From the NCBI GenBank assembly GCA_015179045.1, contig WHUZ01000002.1, positions 1,550,001 to 1,614,000 on the forward strand: DNA of 64,000 bases. Reading direction: 5' to 3'. This DNA is from Kalaharituber pfeilii. Its lineage: Eukaryota > Ascomycota > Pezizomycetes > Pezizales > Pezizaceae. Both the position numbers and the translations under genes were made by a program. Below the pieces are notes generated by a model. It saw only the letters and a program-made list of their open reading frames with translations. It made no database searches and was not told where the DNA came from. Shown in pieces: positions 51,444-62,156 of this stretch (position 1 is the first letter of the stretch; each line of letters starts with the position of its first letter).

Positions 51444-53531
51444 TTGGAGCCTTTGGATTGGCGCACGATGGAGGGAATAAGAAGAGGATTCTCGAGCTTG
51501 CATCGCCGTCATGAGTCACGGATGAATTGCCAACCTGAGACTGAGGCAGACGATGAAGGGACAGCATTAGTCAAAGGGTCTAGACCCTCCAGCCTCCAGC
51601 TCCTCTATCCCCTGTACTCTGCACACACAGACACACCGGAAGAATCTTGCACTCCGGGCTTCGATGCCCATCAAGGGCCAGAACCTCCGGGTTCTTATTA
51701 TTCTTGTTTTGTCATCCATTCTTGTGTTTCCCCAATCCTTGCATGTTCATCCTGTTGGTTCTTGTGGTGTTAGGTTTATTCTTTATTGGGGGTTTGGGTT
51801 AATTATGTTATGATGTACTTACCTCTTTAGATTATACGATTCTTCATGCATGCACGATCAATATCACTTACATCATGGGGGGAAAAGCGGCGTGTTTGCC
51901 ATTGTGATTGACCGGATCTGGGTAGTGTGATATACGAGATGATAGATGGAATGAGCGTTTTACGTTATATTATGGCGCTGCGGATAGCCAACGCAAGCGT
52001 ACATACTTTTCCCTATTGCATCAAATAAATCTAGTGCCGATCATGGTATTGTTTTTGCAAGCCCTCCCTGTCAGCCGCGGGGGCAGGATACCAAGAAGTA
52101 TAGTATTCGCTGTTTTTTGACCCACGCAACGCACATTCTTCATGGGCAGCGCCCTTTCACACGTTTTTGTTTTCTTTTCTACATGCGGAAATGTTACTAG
52201 TACCCTTCTCCGCAGTTACTGGAGCTTATCAATTCAAATACCAACGGTTCGTGGACGGCATTCTCCGCAATGGGGATTAATCTATGAGGTCGATCACCTC
52301 TCCCCACACTGCCAACCAATGGACGTGGTCACTTATCTGATCCGGCGTTCGGCTTCTCATGCCAGCGCGCGGGTAAATTCTAAGTGCTTACAAAACATCA
52401 TCCCAAGCTACAAGGCTTCGGGGCAGCTATGATAGAATGTGTGCTTGCGTGGGCAAAGCCAGCAAGCAGACCCAAATGTTTATCCGGACCGCTCGTGACA
52501 CCCAAAAGTAAATGGGGTAAATCTTCAGAAATGTTCTAAATCAAGGAAAACATATGGATTCAATTTTGATTTCAAAGCCCTTTTTCGTACCACCCTTCCG
52601 TGTGTTTAGCAGTTCTAGTTCGCCCCCACCCCCCCCCTGCTCCCCACCCCACGTTGGTTCTCCGCTTGATATATACATGCTAAACTTAGGTTACACGTGA
52701 GGAATTCAGAAAGTTCCCTCGAAGCACAATTAACTACAGTATGATAGCAGGCTTTTGGGTAGTGTAGCTCAGAGCTAAAATGTTATGTAATGATTGTAGC
52801 GTTCAACTTCTGCATACTTATGTATACAATGCAATATCATAGCTCACGCTGGCCACTAGCCATTGGGGGGAACTCAAATATTGCGTCACTTGCCCCCAGA
52901 TTAATATAAGCAAAGAATCCTGACTTTAGAACACTGATTCCAAATGGCGAGTCACACCCGACAGACACGATCATCCGACACGAGGGAAGCTCAGGTCTTC
53001 GTGTTACGCCTACCTTTGTCACATGTACTTGGCCTATGAGACATCATCCCCCCCCAGACCCACCAATGTTCTTATCCTGCTGGGAAAGACGAATCTCGAG
53101 TGCAAGGTCTGAACCCTTGCATGTGGGCAGCTCCACTCCCCATTCTCCGAGCTCGCAAGTCGGGAAACTTATGTTCCCGATGGTATCTTACCGTGCAATT
53201 CCGGCATCCATGCGTGGTGCGAGACAATCTTTTTCCGTATCCTGTGAGGAATGCGAAATATCTTTTTTAGCCTGTAACTTCTACTCTGATTTCGTTAATT
53301 TTCATTCGGCTGTAGAGTCTCTAGAGACCCGTCACACCACTCCCACCATCCCCGTCCATCACCAACCCTTCCTGTATATAAGCTCCCTCCTTACCTCCCA
53401 ACCATATTTATTCTCCAACTCGCATGCTCAAGCGCCCCTTCCAACTCCCATTGTCAACTTCCATACCCAGACCTCTGACAAGAGTATCAACAGTATCAAA
53501 TTGCATTCCACACAGACATACTTTCTCAATC
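51444..53531. other. Intergenic region, 2.1 kb
   Basis: No gene is supported. It includes a C-rich stretch at 52624-52640 and many short frames without motifs. The last 500 bases carry the promoter of the questin-oxidase-like gene. Confidence 0.45.
53375..53382 (+). promoter_or_regulatory. TATA box of the questin-oxidase-like gene
   Basis: TATATAAG lies 157 bp before the ATG at 53532 and is followed by a C/T and A/C-rich leader. It is the clearest core promoter outside the LTRs in this window. The match to consensus is good; function is inferred. Confidence 0.55.
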
Positions 53532-55378
53532 ATGGCAGGTCCTGAAACCATTATCTCTCCTGAAATCTACCCCGTTACTGGCCCCACATTCTCTACCCCT
53601 CAGCGCGCCGGTGTCTTGAATTTCCCACTTCCGGCCAAAGACTCCACGGCCAAGCTGGCAGAGCTGTTGCAGGATAATCATGATTCGGTTGGTGCTATTA
53701 TTCCTGATAGCGTTTAGAGGGTATTACCCTCAACTGGGAAAATCTGATACTAATAATGCTGGTGAATTTATCACTGAACAGCACCACATCTACTTCAACC
53801 GCAGCAGGTTCTACGTAAGACCCCATACCAAATCATGCTCCCATGCAAGCAACCCCTCAGTACCTGATCTCCTTCTGAACAGAACCATATCCCTCACTAT
53901 CTCCTTGCCCTCTACGATTTCGGTGCAACTCCTTCCCTTCTTTCTGCCACCTACTCCCGCGAGTGTACCTACCAGCGCCCCATTCCCCCAGTCCACAGTT
54001 CTGTCCAAGTTGATCTTTCGGACCCTGAAAAATGGGACCAATTTCTAGGAAAAGGAGAGTACTATGGGGATTTCGTAGCTTTCTTTACAAAGGAGATAAA
54101 GGAAAGGGGATGGAAGGGCGCAGTTAGGAGGTGGTTGTTCGGTATTGGAGTGGATGCAGGTGAAGAAGGGGTTAAGAAGGTGGCGGAGAAGTTGTGTGCA
54201 AAAATTTACTCTGGTAAGTGAAAGCATGATGCAGCCTTTTTTCGTCCTGTTTAAATGCATGGTAATGTTGATGAATGGATAGGACTATATCACACTCTTA
54301 TCCACCTGGGCTATGGTATCGAATTTGAGATCCCAGCCATTATTGCAGAGGGTCTGGCGCAGACCGCGGTGACGGAATTATGGGAGGCAGAGTTTGTGCT
54401 GGAAGTTGAGAAGGCGGCAAACCAGTCTGATCCCAAGAAAGTGTGTAGAATCATGGTGTATCCTTGATTATCCAACTACATTGCTGACACAACGACCCGC
54501 TTCTTTCTACAGAGGTCCACCAAAACTGTTATCGATCTTGCCCAAGATATTTACAATAACGAAAACTTTCGCGCCGCAACCCACTGGGAAGACCCCAAAA
54601 AATTTACCTCCTTCCTTGAGCGTGCCAGAAGCGAATTTATACCCTTCGTCTCCCAATTCCGGTGTCGTCTAGAAGATTTAGCAGTGAAAACCGCAGAAGT
54701 AACCAATGTCGATGCACTCCTTTGCACCGCTACCCCACGCCTAGATAAAGCGACTAAATTCGACTTCTTCTTAATGCATAGCTTGACGTCCAGCCTCTTC
54801 ATGCACGTGTTTGTGGATCAGGACTGGATTCCGGCAGAGGCTAAATGTAGGATGGTTGAATGGAAGGCGTGGTTTGATTTATTGGTATATGCGACGAGGG
54901 GAGCGCCGAAGTTGTATATTGACGAGGTGAAGAATTATGTGCCGAAGGAGAGGACAAAGGGGAATCCGTGGTTGGGGATTGTTGACAGGGCCATTGCATA
55001 TGAAGATAAGTCTGGGTAAGTATACAAAGATCCTTCTCAGGGAAATCAAGTACTGCGATGTGTTCGGATCTAACAGGGTATTGGAATTACAGTGGACATG
55101 GAATTAAAGTTGTTCGAGCGCTCGCGTACGGAGAACGTGTTTCTAGACAATATATTGGGAAACCAGGATTCTTGATGGAAGGGGACATGTGGTGGAAGGG
55201 TGCGGCAATGCGTAAGTACCTGTAGTTTATATAATCAACTCTCCGGTGTCCATGACTGACTAGAATGATGCATGTGGTAGTGGTCGATTACCTAGAAGAG
55301 AAAGATGGGCCAGAATATATTTTCTCATCCGGATTCGATGAGGCGTGGGAGGGCATTGGGCCGAAGAAGAGGTATTAG
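53532..55378 (+). CDS. Questin oxidase-like protein (AflY family, DUF4243)
   Basis: Seven exons (53532-53687, 53782-53814, 53883-54213, 54283-54440, 54513-55015, 55093-55211, 55281-55378) close in phase to 465 residues. [88 protein letters not shown] and [17 protein letters not shown] are the family signature. Relatives such as aflatoxin AflY and questin oxidase GedK oxidise polyketide rings in secondary metabolism, but many members are outside clusters. No polyketide synthase or tailoring enzyme lies within 9 kb downstream or 50 kb upstream, so its substrate is unknown. No FAD or NADPH motif is seen, as in the family. Confidence 0.87.
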
Positions 55379-56274
55379 GATAAGTCGAGGCTGTGAAGGG
55401 AGTTACATTAGGCTGGTGACTATAAGAGAGGACTTCCAGGTTAGAAAATATGTGGTTGGATATATAGGAATGATTTAGCGTGTGAAAAAACTGTTCTCCT
55501 TCGTATTTAGCATACTATCAACTCCAAATGATAAATATCGTTCAATCATCACATGTTTTTTTCTAGTATCCAGTGGCATTAGGTTGCCTGCCCTTCTGAC
55601 CCAGTGCTGACACTGCATAGTTCCAAATCAATCCCACCCAAACTGTGGCCCTCGTAGATATAGGCAGTGCTCGTGAAAAGGGCTGCTCCAGGTATTAAAT
55701 GAACTAAACCCATCTACCAATCCATAACTTGACTGATATTCGCATGACCCATCTTGTATCTCTCTATATCCAGGCCTTCTTCTCCCAGATCCTCAGTAAC
55801 TACCACTTGCTTCCGTCCGCCATTAACTGTCGATGACCTTGCTTGTCGCTTAGTAGAGCTTTGGTTGTGGACAGTTTTGTCTTTAGAATCACTCTCTGCT
55901 TCACTATCAATCATTGCTTCCTGTGAGTACTTCTTGGTGGCCTTTCTGGGACTAGTTTCTTTCTTTCGTTCCTGTTGCTTTCCGTGACTTTTCTCTAAAT
56001 TCCTCTCCACTTAAGCTCTTCGCTTTGGATGAACGCAATCACAGCACAGATGTAAATATGCGTTCCAGGCGACTTCACGTGTAAGCTACGGCAGCATTCG
56101 CTCCCCCTACTGTCATAAAACAAAAAGGAAAATCAAAAGACGAGTTGCCCCGGCTCTAATTCCCAATTGATCATCGCTAGAATTCTAATCCTAATCTCCA
56201 GAGGTCATCGCTGGAGCCGGAGAACCGGTGCATTACAGTCCATCTTATTAAAGTAGGTGCTGGAAAGCCCTTTT

Positions 56275-56345
56275 CCCCGCTCAGCGTGAGAATCGAACCG
56301 GGGCCCTCAATTCTCTACCTGTCCATGGCGCTTGTGGTTACCTAA
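56275..56345 (-). other. tRNA-like promoter block (B-box), possible SINE or tRNA relic
   Basis: Read on the - strand, GGTTCGATTCTC at about 56286-56297 matches the internal Pol III B box (GGTTCGANTCC) closely. A weaker A-box-like tggacaggtagag lies about 25 bases upstream. The T-arm stem does not pair well (CCCCG against TCACG), so it is not a working tRNA. A tRNA-derived relic or coincidence are both possible. Confidence 0.25.
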
Positions 56346-56747
56346 ACAGCATTCTACTTCGACCGTCAGTTCACAAATGCAGACAAAACCCATGCCTCTT
56401 ACTCCAACACCTCTTACTACCCACTTACCACCTCCCAATTGCACCTCCTGCCCCTGCTGACCCCCCGACGACTCCTTCAGTCACACCTCCGACGACGGCC
56501 CCTTCAGCAGCCGCTCCAGAAGCCACTCCAGCAGTCCATCAGGCACTCCGATGGCCCCTTCAACGGCTCCTTGGATAACGCAAACTACTCCTTGGCAGGT
56601 CGACTACACCCATGTGCTTTTGTGTATATATATATATATTTGTCTGGCAATTTATCAATTTTTATACCATTGAAGTTTACACGAATGACATCTTACTTAT
56701 GATCAATTACACGGAGGCTGAAACTTGTAGGTACTGGGGCTTCAGAC

Positions 56748-57146
56748 GGACCAGGTCTATAATATTATCGGTGGAGGAATGCCTGGCTGAGTTGGACGTG
56801 AAAAATACTCCTGCGAGAGAGGATGTATCTAGTAGATGAAACAAGTAGCCTGTGGATATACGAATGCTCCAACAGGTCTATCATATGGTCTGCGGAGGAA
56901 GCCTGACTGAGTTGGCTGCTGAATTCCAAAACAAGAGGGGCTGCCTCTTTAAAACTAAGCAGCCAATGGTTATTCCAAGGGATTGAGTTTGTCGGTACAA
57001 GGGATTGTCTCTTGTCTAAAGCACACTCAATCTGTTCTAGGCAGGTGATTGGTTCTTACTTGGGGGATCCAGATAGACCAGGTCTTTATCTGGTTGGCAG
57101 AAGGAAGACTGACTGAGTTAGGCTTTATATTCCAAAACAAGAGGTG
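56748..57146 (+). repeat. Three dispersed diverged direct repeats
   Basis: Copies at 56748-56795, 56871-56940 and 57073-57146 share the words caggtct.t, ggaggaa and gactgagttgg. The last two also share attccaaaacaagagg. Spacing is about 125 and 200 bp. There is no coding frame common to the copies. It may be the remains of a tandem family or an old element. Confidence 0.55.
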
Positions 57147-58041
57147 TCATTTCTCTTTAGACAAATCAAAAGGTGAGTCTTACAAGGAATTTGGCTGATA
57201 TGAGGATTTCTTTGCTGAAGTGGGTGCAAGGAGGTTTATTTGGAAATCTGAGGAATTGGTATGCATACGAGAATATTATTTGATTCGACTGTCACCAGGA
57301 GGAGGACTACCACTGACATAGGTAGGAAAGTTAGGTAGCCACTGGGGTAGAACAGGAGGGCCTGGAGGGAAAGTAGACCTTAGGCAATTTGACTTAGCAC
57401 CTGCTTCATATTATCTGGTTCCTGCATACTTCGTTTCATATACAACCCATGATCCAATGTTGAAACTTCAATCCAATACCTTTTTGTGCATAAAACATTT
57501 TATTTATTTATTCAGAGTTAGAAATCCCAAAGGCTTACGGGGGGAATAAACGTCACCTTTGATTTTTACAAAAAAAATAGCAAATCACGTGACATAACCC
57601 GCGAGCTCATCTGTAGCTTGGTGGTTTGCCTAACAAAAGATCTGCAGCCAGTTACGGGAATAAGAAACCTATGTCCTACTGTTACATCAATCAGTCTTGA
57701 GTGCACATTTTCTAATGGGATTTACATAGAGCCCATAGTGATCGCTGAGAGTTGACGATCACTTCGAGAAACTTAGCCTCCGGGAAACTCAGAAACTCTC
57801 TACCGAGCTCAACGATGATATTTAGCTTTCAGAGCTCTATGATAGACGTATACAACTGCAATAAAGGTAACTCATGCTCAGAGTACGCATGTAATACATT
57901 CCATCAACAGCCTCTTCTTCATGACCTGCTCCGATGATAACACCCAATAACGGAGCTACACCTTCCGAGTTTTTTTTCAAAGCAGACTGTTCCCTAGTAT
58001 AGCTCCAAGGGCTCTCCAAATTATGATATCTTAATCTTGAC

Positions 58042-59965
58042 TTATCTCCCATTCCTGTCATCTTGGTTCGGTTCGAAATTCAACTAAGTAATCCACATTA
58101 GTTTTCCCAACCCTATCAACACAAGTTGATTATGGAAAATTCACCTGATTCCCGTTATAAAACCTTGTCCTCGTATCCCGAGAATCCTCCTCCTCCCTAT
58201 CATGCAACGTTCTAATCCTCGCTCCGCCACTTCCCGCACCTGATCTCAGCCTCGGAGACGGGGAATTCGGGGTCTGTCCATGCAATGTAGTTGTTGAGAT
58301 TTGTGTATGCGATGGAGTGACATCTGAGCCAGCACCAGTGACACTGCCAATTACACCCGTTACGGTGTTGTATCCAGCTCCCAGAATTGAAGTTATACCA
58401 CTCGTCACAGCGCCAACAAGGCTCCATGGCGAGGGAATAGCGCTGGGCAAAGTTGGATAAGCATTGGAGTGCTGTGTCAAGGTTGGAGTGAGGACAAGTG
58501 TAGCAGAGGGCGTTAAGCCAAGTGAGCGGAGGTCTTCCTGCTCTTCCGATAGTGTGATATGTTTGTTTGGGAATGGGGTGAGAAGTTGGGTGAAGGTGTA
58601 TGGGCGATTCATTTCATCTGGCCAATTCTGCAATGCGTGCGTTAGAAAAATTCCCAGATATTAACTTATATAGGTCTTTATACCTGATCAATCCACTTCC
58701 TTACCTCTACTCCCAGCTTGGCTTCAGCAGGAAACTTATGCTTCACCGCTGACCCGTCCAATAACCTGAGACTCAATGCACATTCCTTACTATCCATCCC
58801 CCTTAACTTGCTCCCCGGCTCCACGGTCCTTGTACTCTCCACAGTCCCTCCATTCCTAGCTCTGTCCCTTGCCTCTCTCTCCTCCCTCTCTCTCGCCGCT
58901 CTGGCAGCCTTATCAGTTTCCAGAAGCTTTCTCACCCGCTCCCGCTCCTGTTCAGCATCTTGCTGCCGTTTTCGCTGCTGCTCCAGGTAGCTTAGTTGAC
59001 TATTTCGAGACGCTTGCTGAGCGAGATGGGCTTCTCGGCGAGCTTGTTCTCGTTCTTTGGCGGTCTTTGGAGCAGATGCAGAGCCCTCAGGCTTGGCTTT
59101 TGATTTCCCTTTGTCTTTTGCAGTTGGAGGGGAAGATGATCCGGAACTTTCGGGTTCGTGTATATTGGGTGTAGCGGAACGTTGCGCATCTTGCGAATTT
59201 TGAGGCGCAGAATGCTGTTGTTGCTGTTGTTGTTGCTGCTGATGCTTTGAACCCCCCTCTTCGCAAACCCCAGGCGTCTCCACCGTTGGCCCTGCTTGCG
59301 TTGCTGGTGCTGGAGACGTCGTTTGTACCGGCGATGCCACTTGCGTCGCCGTGCCCTCCTGTCCGCCCTCCTGTCCGCCCTCCTGTGCACCCTCCTCTAT
59401 GAACACCCTCTTCACCCACTCCCTCAGCATTTCAAATCCTCCTTCCCCCGCCTCAATCCTCTCCACTTTCTGTCCAGCGCTCCCAGTCCTGTATTCCCAC
59501 CGTTACTGTTAGCATCTTCTCAAAAGAAACCTGGATTATCCAGCGCATACTACTGGGATCAGCTTACTTGATCGCTACTAAACTTGGGAAACTCTGCGGC
59601 CGTGGCAAGAACGCGTACAGATTCAATGCCTCCGGGCCATCGGCGGATATGCGGTAAAGAATTGTGCGGCCCTGCAGAATTTGCGCGACCTGTATGAGAG
59701 CTTAGCGGGGAGCGATAAGTGAAGAAGAGGGACGAGTTGCAGATACCTCTTCATTCTTCATGTATTCCTGCTCCCATAATGTGTTCTCTGGTGTGGCTTC
59801 AGCAGAGTCGTCTAGCCCTCGCATGTATGCATTAGCTCAGCACAACTTCAAGAGCTTCGAATGCAGTGTACCTATAATAAGGCACGCAAAGTATAAATTC
59901 CTTTGTATGGACAAAACAATGGCCTCCTGTAGCGTTCCCTGAAAATAGACGCTTGGAGAACTCAT
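58042..59965 (-). CDS. UBX domain protein with N-terminal thioredoxin-like (UAS) region
   Basis: Six exons (59965-59872, 59817-59747, 59689-59568, 59488-58684, 58627-58145, 58083-58042) give 538 residues. The start YFQGTLQEAI and DDSAEATPENTLWEQEYMKN, with QILQGRTILYRI and GPEALNLYAFLP, form the thioredoxin-like part of Ubx4/UBXN4-type proteins. A glutamine run (9 Q), Pro/Thr-rich linker and Lys/Arg/Glu coiled coil (AKEREQARREAHLAQQASRN) follow. The UBX domain is SLRLLDGSAVKHKFPAEAKL, VRKWIDQNWPDEMNRPYTFT and ITLSEEQEDLRSLGLTPSAT. The tail ends NGNQLNFEPNQDD after the last intron. Such proteins recruit Cdc48/p97 to ubiquitinated ER substrates. A hydrophobic Gly/Val-rich stretch after the UBX domain (LVGAVTSGITSILGAGYNTV) may insert in the membrane. 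Confidence 0.88.
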
Positions 59966-60340
59966 GCTTATGGAGTAATCGTTGATGTTGCACTGGCATG
60001 AGGTTAATGTTGCACAATGGAGCTCGGCATAATGCAGCTATATGACGTTCCGTCGTCACGGATGACTCTCAATAGAGTCGTGTCACGTGCACTTTTAATC
60101 TTATGTACAGCATAAGTTTAAGAGAGCAGGAGTGAATGGATTAAAACGACGGCATAATTTCTTCTCGTCCCTGAGAAACCTTCGAGCACTCTGAAGACAA
60201 TCCCTAGTAACAATATAAGATTTACCAAGTCTGGCCTGATATCAGGTATCCAAAAGGGATACTAAATTTCCAGTCTGATAGCATATGGAAAGCATTCCCA
60301 TAATATACTTCCTGTGCCCTTTTTCTCTTACTTCCGAACA
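59966..60340. other. Intergenic region between the UBX gene and the Copia block
   Basis: This is the 5' flank of the UBX gene. It is AT-rich with no gene. Confidence 0.4.
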
Positions 60341-60349
60341 ATCTTCACA

Positions 60350-60780
60350 GGTCTGAATGCTCTTCCCTCCTCCGCGGAGGGTAGCTCAACAAATCTATGG
60401 AATGCGTCAAATCTCTGTCCAGTGTGTTCGCACACCAACCACCTCATACAGACTAGCAACTGCACATGGTTTACAAACTAATATGCGTACATGCATTAAT
60501 CACTACTGACCTTCCTAATGCATGTTTCTACTACATACGTCTCCTTATCTACATGTCTTATCTATATTCATCATGTCATTGTCATATCATGTTAATGGCC
60601 GGGAAGTCTATATAAACGGGCCGAATAGATAGCTAGAAGAAATCAAGACACTAGCGGTGTTCTAAGTTGAACTCTCACTTAACGCTCTCGCGTAACCTTT
60701 TGCCGTCCGCTTCGCTGCCTTCGCGAAACCGTAGTCGCCTCAGTGCCACTCTCGCGAGCTCAGCGACGCCTACGCTAACA
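60350..60780 (-). mobile_element. Putative LTR (second Copia-type family), left end unresolved
   Basis: Read on the - strand it starts TGTTAGCGTAGGCGTCG at 60780. GC-rich sequence comes next, then a TATA box (TTTATATAG, at about 60608-60616), then AT-rich sequence with repeated ATGACA/ATGATA words. The start, TATA position and composition fit a Copia LTR. It does not resemble the LTR piece right of the gag gene (62010-62156), so it is another family or a later insertion. The 3' end and target duplication could not be fixed. Confidence 0.45.
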
Positions 60781-61869
60781 ATATGTCAAAGAACCATTCT
60801 TCATGAGTTTTATGTTGTGCACTTTTCAGTGCACTCACCAGTGGAAGTGAGAGTGGAAGGAGTGGTATTTGATACAGATGGTGGAGAGAGATGTCTTACC
60901 ACACTGGGATCTTCAGAAGAGGAGGAGGAGCTGACGGTGGCAGCTATATGAGCCGCACCACTCGGGGATCGGGACTGTTCAGCTTTTCATTGGATTTCCT
61001 GAAGTACCACACAAGTGTGATGGAGATGGCCTATGTACGGTTCGAAGCCCTTGGACTTGCAGAACGTGCATACCTTTCCCGAGGTACTGGAGGAGCCGGA
61101 GCCGCTGGCAGATGTGGAGGACTTATTCTTCTTTTTCTTGTTCTTGCCATTACCAGATTTCTTGCCAGACTATTTAGCGACCATCGCATTACCCGTAGGG
61201 TTTTCGGTGGCAGAGTCTTGGAGGGCGGCGCGAACATCGGCGTAAGTGAGTTGTGACCGAGAAGTGAGAGTATCCTTGAGAGTATTGAAGCTGGGAGGAA
61301 GGGAATTAAGAAGCATATGAGCTTTATGCTCATCATCACTCCAAACAACCTTATATCCTTGCTTGTACTTCTTATCATCAGTATCAGCAGCATTGACACG
61401 AAGACCGAATGAGTTCCATCGAAGTTCGAACTCTTGAATATGAGCGATCATTAGTTGAATCATCCTTTCTAAGGTTGAGTAGCTGAAAGAGTGAAACAAA
61501 ATCTGAAGTGATGTTTTTGCGGTCGTATGTATCCTCAATTGCTTTCCATGCAGCAGGTGCATTAGCCGTATTGGCAACCAGATGGGCATCTTGTTCTCCT
61601 AGACACTGGACAAGTAGGACAAGGGCATAATCTGACTTGAGGTCCCAATTTTCCTGTGAGATTCCAGAGTCAGATGGGCGAGGTTTCTTTCCTGTTGCTA
61701 CCTCTTCAACCCGAGCAGCATGGAGAAAGACTCGGACTTGGTTGGACCAGTTGGTATAACCGCCGGCGACTAGTTTCGGTGCTTTTTCGATCTTGAATGC
61801 AGGCATTTGCCACTCCTTTTCAGTAGTGGTAGATGCAGCAGAGGAGGAGGAGGAAGAACTGCCGACCAT
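60781..61869 (-). pseudogene. Copia gag region, truncated at the start of protease
   Basis: The frame starts at the ATG at 61869 (MVGSSSSSSSAASTTT) and reads FKIEKAPKLVAGGYTNWSNQ, LVQCLGEQDAHLVANTANAP and AAWKAIEDTYDRKN. After a one-base shift near 61445 it continues ELRWNSFGLRV, HKAHMLLNSLPPSFNTLKDT and LTYADVRAALQD. A stop lies at 61170-61172, then a Lys-rich stretch and CTFCKSKGFE, a knuckle start. The last recognisable residues are HEEWFFD, just before the protease D-S-G. All of pol is missing because a different LTR begins at 60780. It is a dead copy. Confidence 0.75.
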
Positions 61870-61995
61870 TTTGTCTTAGTGAAAGAAGATGCAGTATGGA
61901 GAAGCAAAAGTGCAGTAAAGAGGGTGGTGAGACTAGTGACAGCCGAAAGCGCAAAGGGTAGGTAAATGAGTGGTAGTTCATATGGCAGCGTCAAG

Positions 61996-62156
61996 CCGGG
62001 CTCATAACCTGAAAAAATGTGTATACCGTGTACGGGTTCAGCGAAGCAATAGGAGAACACCTGAAGGGAGGGCTCGTCGTTATTGGGAGTATCATCTAGT
62101 CTATTGAGCGATAGTTACGAGAAATAGGCACTTATATACATGAGTGTAGACATACA
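61996..62156 (-). mobile_element. Copia primer-binding site and 3' part of its 5' LTR
   Basis: On the - strand the sequence runs TTTTTTCA, then GGTTATGAGCCCGGC (PBS, 62009-61995). This is complementary to the anticodon arm of initiator tRNA-Met, the half-tRNA primer type of Drosophila copia and related elements. The LTR end CA is at 62010-62011. Upstream lies TGTATATAAGTG (about 62130-62141) as TATA. The LTR start may be TGTCTACACTC near 62154, giving a short LTR of about 145 bp, but that is uncertain. Confidence 0.5.

Larger units (their letters stand above)
55379..58041. other. Gene-poor region with three diverged direct repeats
   Basis: 2.7 kb without a supported gene. A Lys/Ser-rich ATG-less frame at 56008-55717 (-) is low-complexity and could be an orphan exon. 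Direct repeats lie at 56748-57146. An in-frame start-less region, AT-rich with scattered stops, runs to 58041. Confidence 0.4.

Noticed and set aside
56439..56702. Leu/Gln/Arg-rich + strand frame
   Set aside because: Composition comes from a ccttcagcagc-like simple repeat and it has no plausible start or splice.
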